Source of the DNA: Tetracentron sinense | Lineage: Eukaryota > Streptophyta > Magnoliopsida > Trochodendrales > Trochodendraceae | NCBI GenBank assembly: GCA_015143295.1 | Contig: CM026570.1 | Span: forward strand, 2,504,047-2,568,046 | Length of the DNA stretch: 64,000 nucleotides | Reading direction: 5' to 3' | Shown: in pieces, positions 46,501 to 58,500 of the stretch | Position numbering within the stretch: the first letter of the stretch is position 1 | How the letters are laid out: each line of letters starts with the position of its first letter | Program-made: the position numbers and the translations under genes | The notes under the pieces: generated by a model | Told to the model about the DNA's origin: nothing | The model's input: only the letters and a program-made list of their open reading frames with translations | Database searches by the model: none

Positions 46501-49500
46501 AATAAGGTAAGATGAAAGATCCCCTCTGGAAGGTCACATTTTTCTGGTTCTACTATTCAGATCCTTGGGAATTGTTTATGGTGACCCCTGCATGAACCAC
46601 GTGTATCTGTAGCATGTCTTCCATATTGCACTATTGATAGCTAGGTGACGGATTAAAAGTTTAAGATTGAGATCAACGAAGCATTACAAAAATATATGTG
46701 CATAGCATATTGTCTGTGGATCCTCCCAGTATTATTTCTGAAGTCAAATTTTATTTCCACAAGAAAAAAGAATCTGAGAAAAAGGTGGTTACGGACAAGC
46801 CAATAACTAAATCTGAAATAAAATTAAAATCCATATATCCTAAAATGTATGTAGCATGTGCATGCATATAAATCTTTGTGGGATCTATATTTTGTATGAG
46901 CTGTTAATCAAGATATTGTTAGAGGATAATGCATAAGGCAAAAGTAAATATATTGAAGAGAGCAGACAGTAGACCTGAACTATTCTCTGAGAATCTGTCA
47001 CTAAAGATTGGAAAGCTGCATCAGGAAACACCCTATCTCCACCAGTTAGGACATCTTTGACCATGCCATATGCATCCAATTTAGTGTCTGATAGTTTAAC
47101 AGTTACAAAGTCAGCACCATTAGACTGGTCAAAGTAAATTTTCTGGTCCTGCATGCTACTTAAGTTTCTGCTCGAGTTGTGAATTTCAGCCCATACAGAT
47201 GAGCTAGCATTGGGAATAAAACTTGCCCCAGTGAACCCTGCACCAGGATGGATCCTCAAAAACTCCGAAAAACCTGAAAGCAGCAGTGGTACCAGGTCAC
47301 ATCTTGTAAGAATGGAGAATCTAAGTTTTCAAAAAGGATTCAGAAATTCAAAGAAATGAAATAAGAGCCTTTTCTGCTTTGCACATTGGAATAAAACTTA
47401 TAAATAATGGAAAGCTGCATTTTTCATATAACTACTTTGAATAGTCCATAGTATTAATGCAATTTATTAAAATATGCTTATAAGCATTGGAAGAACAAGA
47501 ACATAAGATACTAAAAGCCCCTACTAAGGCTCAATTTATCTGTTTGATGGTCCCCATTGGATCATAGATTCACATAAAAAGAATTGCATTATCCATTATT
47601 AATTATCATTGTAATTTCAGTTCCCTGGAGGAAGGATAAAACACAGTACTCATGGATTGCAATGAAATTTTACCTGCTGTCTCATTTGCATGTAAGGAAG
47701 CATTCTGATGTTCGGAACTAGAGATGCGTTCAGCAAGAGAAGAGGTTCCAAGATCATCCCCAGAATCCACATCCTCAAATTCTGAAGATGGTGTTTGTCC
47801 ATTCCAACCAGCTGTACTTGGGCTCGATGCATAAGATGCCTGAACTGTAAGAGCAGGAGAGTTTGCCTGTGCCAAACAAGGTGCTGAACTAGTTTGAGGA
47901 CTTCCTGTTTGTGTTGCTGGATCAGCATTTATCAAACGGGAGATGCCAGACCTGTTCCCCTGGAGATAAACAGTAAGCCAATAATGAATACTCCAAAATA
48001 AGTGTTACAGGATATAATTAATCACGAGCCATACGAAGACCGTGACAAAGTAAGGAATTCATGATAAAGTTGTCTAACCAATTTCATGCACAAATAACAT
48101 AGCACTGCAATTTACCACAATTTTTTTTAAAGATCATTGGGATTTGCAAGTTCAGATGATCAAAACTACGTGCCTAACTAAACCTTAATGGATAAATTGA
48201 TTACCCACAAACAGCAATGTTCTTTTTCAGAAGTAGAAATCTAACCCTAGATGTGTAAAAGCAATAAAGAAGAAGACAACGAACAAAGAGTAACTACATT
48301 GAGTTCTTGGACAAGAATGAGTGTAAGACTCTTGGAAAAGAACCAGTGTTGTTACTCCAATGAGGTGTACACCAATGCTTTTACTAACAAATAGTGTAAG
48401 CATAGTTGTCAAGGCAAGTAAGCGATTTGAGGCGACAGACCCCATTGACGCCTGAGGCAGTAGCCTGAGGCGCCCGAGGTGTTGCCTTATGAACTCTTTG
48501 CAACAAAAATCCTATCCCCATTATGAGATCAATGTATGTTGCATTTCCTTGAATAAGGGGCTTTGTAATTCATATAAACTGTAAAATCTCCATTGTCAAG
48601 ATGCACTCTAATAGAACCATTTTTGAAGACATTCTATGAATAAGAAAGAGGGATTTCAATAGTTGGGGATAAAAAATAGAACAAACAAAAAGTCTACAAT
48701 GACTATCGAAAGGGGGAGAGGGATTGTGAGGGATAAAAAATAGAAAAAAATATAGTGAATCAGTAACAGCTGAACAAGAAAGAGAGAGATAGAGAGTGCA
48801 GGACTGAATAAAAAATAGTCTGACATCAATGTGACTGTCGAACAAGAGATACAGAGATAAGAGTAAGTAAGTAAAATATATATAATTATGGGGCCTGCAC
48901 TTATTTAAATGATTAAAAACCCCTTTAAAGATGGATTTATGAGAGCATTGGGGGTCTAAAAAAAATTAAAGCATTTAAAGGCTTTTCTTTTATTAGGCCT
49001 TCTTGATCCTAGCTATGTCTTAGTCGCCTAGGCCCCACAAATAGAGGGAGAGAAAAACCAATTGGTCCACCCATTGAGCAAAAGAGAGGACAAGTTAACA
49101 TGGGGGAAACATACTTGACACCGTTCATCTCTTTTTTCTTATTTGATCTGCAAACCCAATTTTTTTAAAGATATAATAAAACCCTAATATATTATATGGT
49201 AGAAGACACGAGAAATATATAAAATAACATGTTTTTTTGTTAACAAATATCTCATATTTAAATAAAATAAAATTTTAAACCTTTAAACAATAATAGTATT
49301 GCGTATATCAGATTATTAATAATGACAGCCTAGGCGGCAAATCGCCTGAGCCTAATAGAGCGCCTGGTTGCCTAGGCGACCACCTGAGGTGTCGCCTTTA
49401 ACAACTATGAGTGAGTGTAGAGCAACAATACAATAATCATGTATTATGGGCTTATAGATTTAGGCCCATGACAATGATCACAACACTCCCTCTCAAGTCT

Positions 49501-52500
49501 CAACCGGGGCATAGATGTTCAACATGCCCAGTTTGATGATGATCTCATGATGTTGATTGGATGTCATTGCTTTTGTGAGAATGTCAGCCAACTGATCTAT
49601 TATCTTGAAATATGGAAGATTCATTATTCCTAATACTATTTTTTCTTGAATAAAATGTCTGTCAACCTCGATATGTTTCATCCTATCATTTTGAACTGGA
49701 TTATGAGCAATACTAATGGCCGCCTTTGTTGTCACTTGTCATAGTACAACTTCATTATGTTCGAATTGGAAATCCCAGTTCTGTCATTAGAACCTTAAGC
49801 CATAGTAACACATACGCTCCATGTGTCATTGCCCCGTATTTTGCTTCAGCACTTGACCTTGATACAACTGTTTGTTTCTTGATTCTCCATGTGACTAAAT
49901 TTCCACAACAAGAGTACAAAAAAATATGTGGACCTTTTGTCTATAACTGAACCTGCCCAGTTACAACTTTGTAGGCTTTAACTCCTAGGTGTCTATTCTT
50001 ATGGAAGAGCAAACCTTTTTCCAAGAGAAGACTTGAGATATCTTAGCACCCTTCCAGTTGCTTCTAGATAAATAATTTGTGGCTTATGCATAAACTGACT
50101 GATTACACTAATTGCATAAGCGCATCAAAGATAAGTAGATCAATCTCACTACTAGTTTTTGGAACATCCCAATATCCTCTATAGGTTCTCCACCTTCATG
50201 ATCAAGTTTGACATTGGCTTTCATGGGTATATCGACTGGTTTTGCACCAAGTTTTCCTGTGTCACGTAACAAGTCTAGAACATACTTCCTTTGGGAGATA
50301 TGGATACCTCTCTTGAACGGTGAACCTGTTGACAACATAAATTCAAGGAAAATACCTTAAGGGCCCTAAATCCTTGATCTAAAACTCTTTAGTTAGAAAT
50401 ACATTGAGTTTTTGAATCTCTTGAGGATTGTCTTATGTACCACAATGTCATCCACATATACAATTAAGGCTCTTAAGGTTGTTAAAGGCATCGCCTAGAG
50501 CAAGCCTAAGCAACCAAGTGCTCTTTGTTGGGCTCAAGAAATTGCCCCCTAGGCAACCATTTTTTTTTAAAAATCCGATATATGTAATATTTTATTGTTT
50601 AAGGGTATAAAAGATTCATTTTATTTGAATATGATAGTTTGTGATCAACAAAAAAGCATGCTAGTTTATATGTTTCACGTGTTTTTACCATATAATATGT
50701 TAGGATTTGTATATTCAACAAAAAAAAATAGTTTGCATATACAAAAAGAAGAAAGAAGAAATCATACAATGTCAAGTATGTTTTTCTCATGCTAGCTTGT
50801 CATCTCTCTAGTTCAATGGGTGGACCAATTGGTCACTCTCTCATCTATTTGTGGGTGAACCAAATGCTCCTCCTCTATTTTTTGCATAGTGTTAAAGGCA
50901 TCGCTTAGACAACCACGCAAACTAATAATTTTAAAAAAAGGCCTTTAAAATTTTAAATGCCCAAGGTAAGAGAAGGCCTCACAAATTAGAATGCACAATA
51001 CGAAAAGAAACTAACTTCTTTTTACTTACAAGAAAAGAAACTCAAAAAATATTTCACTTTCACTAGTTCACACACCTCACATTGTAAACATAGTGGACTA
51101 AAAGACACTAACAAAGTAACAGACTAGGAAACACAACTTTCAATAAATGAAAAGACAAATGATTGAGCCAGTTATGCCAAAGCAATATCCGATCTCTATT
51201 GACACTACTACTAGACTGGAGTTCACTATGAGAAGTCAAGAGCGGGATCCAATAGGTAAAAGTCATCAACTACAAGCCCACACCCAATCTGTCACTACGT
51301 CTTCAGATTTTGAAATACTCAATATGAGGGAATAAAGATTATACTACAATTAAGGTCGAATATGAGTCATATGGAGAAAAAATAGAAGACTTGCAAGACA
51401 TGATCTGAAGCCCCTTAAAAACAAGAGAACTCAAATGAAGGTAAAGAATAAACATGGTAAGCAAAGGCATTGTTACCTCACTGGGCAAAAGGTGAATAAT
51501 GAGGAAGAATGACCCAACTGAGCAAAGAGGCATCTGAGACTCTCAAGCTCCTCTTCAAGAACTGTTAACATTTTTCTCAAAGAAGTTTGAGCAGGAGGAA
51601 GTACCCTGATGATGTAGTACTGGTGCAAGAAGCACCATGTGCAATAAATGCTCCAAGGCAAGTGTATTTGGCCAATTTTCCAAGTATGAGCAGTTCTCCT
51701 TAGTATGCCTTAACCTCCCACAATGGTCACACTTAAGTTTATCAGTCTCATTTGAACTCATACCTTATTTCTGGTTGCGTGGTCCCTTACGCCCTTCCTT
51801 AGGCTGAGAAGCTGATGCTAGGGCAAAATGCCCTGAACTATTAGCTAGAGCATAGTATTAAAACTCGGCGAGTCGACTAGAAACTCGGCCGAGTCGACTT
51901 GACTCGGCCAGGTTTCGAGTCGAGTTTGGAGCAAAACTCGGTTTTGACATCGAAAACCAAGTAACTCGCCCGAGTTGTTGCACTTTTTTTAAAAAACAAA
52001 AAATTGAGTAAACTGCCTACCCGATTGATTAAATTATGTTTTTTCCACCCACTCTTAAGTATAAATACAAAACAAAAGGGAAGGGGATGTTTAGTATATA
52101 TTAAATTATATATCTCATTTTAGGCATGTTTTATCATTAATTTTGAATTTATACCATACATATAGTATTAGAAAAATATTATATATGTCTGAGTTTTAGG
52201 TGTCATTACTCGGACAAGTTTTGCCCGAGTTTCCGAGTCAACTCTACTCGGCAAGTTTCCGAGTCGAGTCGAGTTTTCGGGTTTTAAAGCACTGAGCTAG
52301 AGTATGAATAGATATCCTCCTGGTCTCCTCACCCTAAACTAGAGCATAAAAATAACTCAAGGATAACAAAACAACACTTGTTTAATTAGAATTTGAACTC
52401 TTGATAATTTAAAAGTTTGATTTCACCCTGCCAAAGATTTTTCAGATTCCATTTTGTTGTACAAAATACAAATCTCTGATATTGTTCTCCATCGGTAGTA

Positions 52501-55500
52501 CACACTAGCTGAAACATCTAATAATGGTCTAACTCCTCCCATACATAGTGACAAAGTGGGGGTTGGGGAATAATTCGGTAGGGGTCAAATTCAGAAAAAA
52601 TAAAAAAAACTAAATCAATAATTGTGAAAATATATCAAACAATTTGATTAAACAATATACAAAATAAGTAATTTACTTGATGAACTAAACAAATTATCCG
52701 TGAATAATTTGGGAAATTCGCATATAATTCGGGAATCCAATAGTGCACAAATAATTTGGCACACCTAAAATTTGTGAGTTTGAAAAATGTTGGCAAATTA
52801 TGTTACTTGACTCCCATTTACATACCAAAAAGTTGAGCAAAATATCCAGCCAAAGATTTGTCATCTTGTCAAGGATGTGATATCTCAAAGTCGTAAGTGG
52901 TAAATCCAAGCAATATTTTGTGCTTGGAAATATATTTGGGCCACTGAGTTCCAAATATCCATTGATGTTCGGAAGAAGAGAAACCCACAAAAAATCTGAG
53001 GTTACGTGAAATGCAGCAACTATGACATGACATTGAGATTTTTTGACTCCCAGTTGTCATATAAAGCATCAAACAAATTAGGCTCCACTAATCTCCCAGT
53101 ACTATACTCAAATTTTCTCATACTACCAATAAACATTTTCGCATACTGTGATCATTCCAAATAAGTGCAACCATCCAACTTTACTATTGTAATTTGCAAA
53201 TAGGGTTCTCTAGTAGAGAAACCACAAAATTCTAGGCTATTAGTGCTTGATGAGCTTCGTTCATATCGCTAATCTCTGACATACTGCAAATTTTATGGCT
53301 GTACTTTACGATGAGAACATATCCTGGAACCTTCCAATCACTCAAGAATACTCAAACTGATAAAAAAACAAGGCTGGTCTAATGTTTATACAAAACAGCC
53401 CACCAATCCCCAATACTAATCTCCACAGATCAGTTAGTCTTCATACCATCAAATTTCACAGTCCTAAACTCCAAATATGCCAAAAAATAAGTGAGACAGC
53501 ATACATACCCTAGAAAAAAGCTTATAAAATCTTCAAATCTCAACCAAATTGCATGATACTTGTTTTAAACTTTCTAAAAGAATGGACTAGATCAACCTTT
53601 ATCAACTTATCTCACCAAAAAAGCCCCAAGGGATCCACCCAATTGATTGGTTAAAAAACTGGATTTTCCCCCGGAATCAAATGAATGAGTATAACACTAT
53701 CAAATACATCTCAAAAAATTCTGAAAAATTCACCAAAAATCCCCAAATATACTTATCTCTATAAAAAAAAAATCTAACCTAGAGAGGGTGAACATACAGC
53801 TGCTATGTCAGCCTTACAGCCTACTGACATCAGCATTTGTGATGCGCTCCTTCGGTCTTCTAAATGCCGTATTGAACCCAAGGTATTTAATTCAGCTTTG
53901 ATATAAACTTCAGTCGCTAAGGAAGTCAACTCATTTCGAGGAATTTTAAGGAAGTCCAAGGAAGTTATGTAAGAATTAAAGAAGTCTAGGAAACTTTAAG
54001 AAAACATTGGAATTTTAATATGAAACTTTAGATACTTAACCATAAATACACATGTCGAATTGATTATATTACTAGATGCAAGCATATAGAGTATCAAATG
54101 TGAGAATCATGTTAAGTGACATGCATTGTTTGCTTGTCTGTGTTGTAATTTCTTCTTTAAAAAAAATTAACTATATTTTATTCTCTTTGTTAAGTGAGGG
54201 AAATATGTAAGGCTATTTTATTCTCTTTATTTTCTAATGATTATCTGTGTTAATTGTTTTAGAAATCTAATTTACGAAATAGTGCTAATAAATTATTTAA
54301 TTTTTTAGTAGTATTATTAAAAAAAACCTTATGAGCATAATCATATTAAATCAATATTAAGTGAAAGGAAAAAGACATGTAAAATATTAGTAGAATAATA
54401 AAATTATAATTTATAATATAATAAGGTTAATATTTGCAACACTCTCTAAATTGAACACAACATGTCTTTCCATAAAAAAATGGAACACAACAACGTGTCC
54501 CTTTTAACCCATATTAATCGTGGTTAAGATTCATTAGTCCATGGGGTTCAACAATATAACTTTGGTTTTTGTAAAAAATACTATAAATTTTTTTAACTCT
54601 AAGTTAAGAATTATAAACCCTTGTGGTTAATATTTTTATAAATTTTTTTACAAGTACCAAGGTTATATTATTGAATTCAAAGGGTTAGTTAATCTTAACT
54701 ACGGTTAATACGGGTTAAAAGGGACACGTGTTTGCCTATGGGTGCAATTGAACTCTCCCGAGTTCAATTGCAATTGGTTGTGATCCAATCTCTTAAAATA
54801 GTGAGGGAATGGCAATAGCAATACCCTTTGTTGGCTACTCACGAAACAAAAGGAAGATGGGAGAGTGGAAATAGCATTACCCATTTAAGTGTTAAAAGGT
54901 AGGAAGATGGGAGAGTGGTAATAGCATTACCCTTTTAACACTTAAGTTAAAAGGTTAAAAACTAAAACCCATTTCGTTGGTTCAGTACATTCATGAAACA
55001 AACTGGGAGAGGGAGGAGAAGTAGAACAATCTCTAGGGTTTGGCTTTCTGTGATTGGCGATGACGACGATGACAACGATGCTACGGCTGGTGAACAAAAG
55101 CTCGCCTACTATTCCTCCAGGTAAGTACCTTCGGCTATTCCTCCTCCAATTCCTCTGTTGAACGCTTCTCTCTTTCTTTCTTTTTTCCTTTCTTTTTTTC
55201 ACTTCTCAATTATCTCATGGGAATCTTGAAATTTTTGTTGGTGGGACTGATTTCAGTATGAAAATCTGCCACAAATAATCTGTAAATTTTCCTTTGTTTA
55301 CGTTTTTGTAGACTTCGATGAACTTCCCTCGAAGTTCAGTAATTTTTCTAATAAAATTTTCGGTTTCGACCAAAATCCACCGAATTTTACAGAAGTTGGC
55401 CGAATTGCATCCCAAATTCCAGTTTTTTTAAAATACAGGTTGATTTTACTTCGGTCACCACCGAAGTCGACTCAATTCGGCCGAAGTTGACCGAATTGAG

Positions 55501-58500
55501 TCGATTTTTAATACCATGATTGAACCCCCTGAATCTTCTTTACTCTAATACCAAGTAGAAACCTAACCCTAAATGTGTAAAAGTGGAAACGAAGAAGAAA
55601 GAGTGAGTATGTAGGGCTCTTGGTAAAGAATGAGTGTTAGGGACAAGACGAATTGCCTGAGCAGAAGGGCTTGGCTATGTACCGTATCCCTATGTACCGT
55701 ATCCCTGCATAGAGCGAGGAATCGGACGAGGTATTGTCTCGGGCATCCGTATCCATTATACAGACTACAATGAGGTATACTCTAATAACATAGTATAAGA
55801 ACAAAACTGCCTCACTAGAGTATGAAGCAACAATAAACTAATTATGTCTATATATAATGGGCTTATAGAATTAGGCCCATTACAATCAACACAACAACAG
55901 ATAATACATGAAATTATCGTCACGTCATTGAAATAGATAAATATATCATTTGATATTGGAGATGTTTTGTAATAATTTTGCCAACATGATCATTTACACG
56001 TGCATTTTATGGTATGCAGTGCTTGGCCAGAAGAGAAGACCCAGCCATGCCCATGGAAAATTATTTGCTTCTCATGTACATTAACTTAGGGCTGACTTAG
56101 TTTCAAAATCTGACACTACTGTCCTGAAAATCAAGAAGAAGAAAAAAGTCCACGCATACTATAATAGAGATGCATAGAATTACCTCTTTCACCTCTCTGT
56201 AATGCACGAGAACAATGTGTTCTAACTGCCTGAAAGCAAGGAATGAGAATCAAATGCAGAAAAAAGCAGTTAGGCTTGGAGTAAAAAAAGATATCATTTG
56301 AAGGAGAAAGAAAACACAACACAGTATAAAACAAAGATTTGTATTACAAAAAGACAAAAAAATGGTAGATCCTTTAATAATAGGCTTAAATGCACTTGAT
56401 ATGATACCCATGGCCTTGAGCTTCTTAGTCCTTCCAACCAAACTATCACTTCTCGTGACACTACTCAGAGATTTCTACTTCATTCGTCCTTTCTTGTATT
56501 ATTAATTAATTGAGAAAAGGACATGACTGGTAGAAACCTTTTCTTTATATTAGTTGCAGATATGTTAAAATCATTCTGTGCCGACCTGCAAAACCCAACT
56601 TCATTCCCCAAGTGCGTGTTAGAATGCAAACTCATTTTGCTTTACTGATTTGAGGGACAGCCATATTTTATTGCACCTGAAGCTGAACAGAGAAAAGTGC
56701 GCAAAAAGAGGGATGACAGAGACTCAACTCGTTATCCCACCGGCAGCAAAACAGAACATCAAAGGCCCCATACAAGTTTAGTTCTGATGGACCCAAACTA
56801 AAGCTGCATCTAAGCTAACACTAAAAGAACTATCACTGCCAATGACCTTCTTCCCACTATTCTGTGTCACCCATACATTCATGCAACTCCTGTACCATCA
56901 TATTATTGTAGCTTACAAGGTATTATCCATCAATAATTTTCGCAACCAAACAGCACCCTGACAATCAGATTTTCTTATTTCTTATTAAGCATTTTCCAGT
57001 GTAACTAGTACCTACTAAAGATGGTATGACAGTGAGGAAAGCAGTTCCAATAACAATGCCAGAGATTCTGAGGCGCAGAACTGTGGTTTCCTGGCTGTAT
57101 GCAGGCCAGGGTCAACATAGTTGATAATACAGTATACACAGTCAAACTTTTAAATCGGTAGGAACGGCAGCAACACTCACCCATCAAGCATCCAATAACT
57201 TCGCCTCTGGAAGTTCTCATTGTCCTCACCATGGGCATAGTAGCAATGAAGGACATCCACACTGCCAGCCTACACAAACTAGAGAACAAATTAAATACAA
57301 AACATAGGGTAATGGAAAATAATATGCCAGGTCAACTATAATAAATTTTTAATGAAGGATCTGATCAACTATTATTTATGGTGAAGATGTTTGTTACCAA
57401 TCCAAATAAAAAAGACATCTGTTACAGGACAAAAGAAGGTAAAAGCTGATATAAGTAGGAGACAAAGCATTGGAAGCATGAGGGGGTTCCCTTAATATGT
57501 TTAAACTCACTGTGCAAATTGAAGTATAAGGTTTATATTGTAAGGAATTAGGAAGACATTAAAGTATTTGAGTCAAACACCATTACTGCAGAAACTGTAA
57601 ATCTTTTGTAGTTTGGAAGAAGAAAAGAAAAAACAATGATATCGGACAGCTTCAATTTTACTTACGCCAAGGTTCAAAATATACACAACTTACAAGCTAC
57701 AACCTAACAATAAAATAATATAACAAACAACAAACCTTCAATTTTTCATGAGCTTCCCGGACGGTTTTTCCATCCTTTTTCTTCCTCCAACAGTGACCAT
57801 CCTTACGGAAATATCGAAGTGCTTTTCGATCAAACAAGAACAATGAACCACCTGATAAACAAGCAACGTTCAGTTACTGTTTCCATGTACCAACACAAAA
57901 TGTCAACATTGCCACCTTTACAGGAAAATCCGTTGTAATATCCAATCCAAAAATTGAATGAGTACGACATAACCAGTATCATTTTAGCTTATGTGAAATA
58001 ATTTTTGCATATTAAAAAGATGTTTGAATATACAATAATAATAATAATAATAAATTAAAAAATGCAGAAACTGTAAAAATCATTGAAGTCAAAGTGAGTG
58101 CATGTCTATCAACAGTTACTTACAACATTATCATTAACATGTCTATCAATTACAATTTTTTACATTTGAAAAAAACATAGATCCTGAAAAATAAAGTAGC
58201 GGTAGCAATAGTACAATATTGACATTATAATGTTGGAAGTATCTTGCAATTAAAACAAGAAAAACAATGGCATGACAAAACAAGTATAGTGACAAAATAT
58301 TACAGATAGTTTTTTAAAATTTCAAAATAAAAGCGGTAGTCCTGGTGATATTTTCGCATTTCGCAGGTCACTGAAAAATCGGTGCCCTGCATTTGCTTTT
58401 TTACAATTTTTCAAGTGAAATATCACAATATATCGTAATATATTTTGTTTCTTTAAAATTCTCATGAAAAAATGGCATTCCGACAGTAAAAAGTACAAGA

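Larger units (their letters stand above)
42662..46974 (-). other. CAMTA intron 7 (4.3 kb)
   Basis: Holds a 281-bp tandem duplication (43018-43577) and an inverted-repeat element (45137-46197). The rest (43580-45130) has no feature I can support; frames of 61-65 codons on both strands lack motifs. Confidence 0.7.
53879..55518. mobile_element. hAT-like element, CA-GTTTT family, carrying exon-like sequence (1640 bp)
   Basis: A perfect 8-bp duplication ATTGAACC flanks it at 53871-53878 and 55519-55526. The ends are CAAGGTATTTAATTCAG and, reversed, CATGGTATTAAAAATCG. The right subterminal part is full of GAATTCGG/CCGAATTG palindromes. It contains a nested TTAACC MITE (54491-54732), a 49-bp tandem duplication (54852, 54901) and a candidate captured first exon (55060-55120). 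It encodes no transposase. Its insertion into the copia leader makes it younger than the copia element. Confidence 0.85.
48232..55896 (-). mobile_element. Degenerate Ty1/copia retrotransposon with nested insertions
   Basis: The 5' LTR is 55896-55554 (begins TGTTGTGTTG) and the 3' LTR is 49485-48232, interrupted by 48411-49408. Target flanks ACAGA and TCAGA on the plus strand match at four of five bases. Just inside the 5' LTR is TGGTATTAGAGTA (55553-55541), a mutated initiator-Met-tRNA primer site. A purine-rich GAGAGGGAG (49494-49486) precedes the 3' LTR. Coding remnants, in order, are a Gag CCHC knuckle (51700s), RT with ALIVYVDD (about 50450), the RT/RNase H connection (50338-50108) and the RNase H tail (49735-49493). 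Protease and integrase were not seen. It cannot be autonomous. Confidence 0.88.
47960..56183 (-). other. CAMTA intron 5 (8.2 kb), filled by a nested copia element
   Basis: Nearly all of the intron is the Ty1/copia element 48232-55896 and the insertions inside it. Exons on both sides join in frame (EVKE|GNRSGISRL), so the insertion is tolerated if it is spliced out. Confidence 0.85.

Noticed and set aside
53774..53959. 61-codon minus-strand frame as a possible small gene
   Set aside because: It spans the junction between copia leader sequence and the hAT-like insertion at 53879, so it is a composite.
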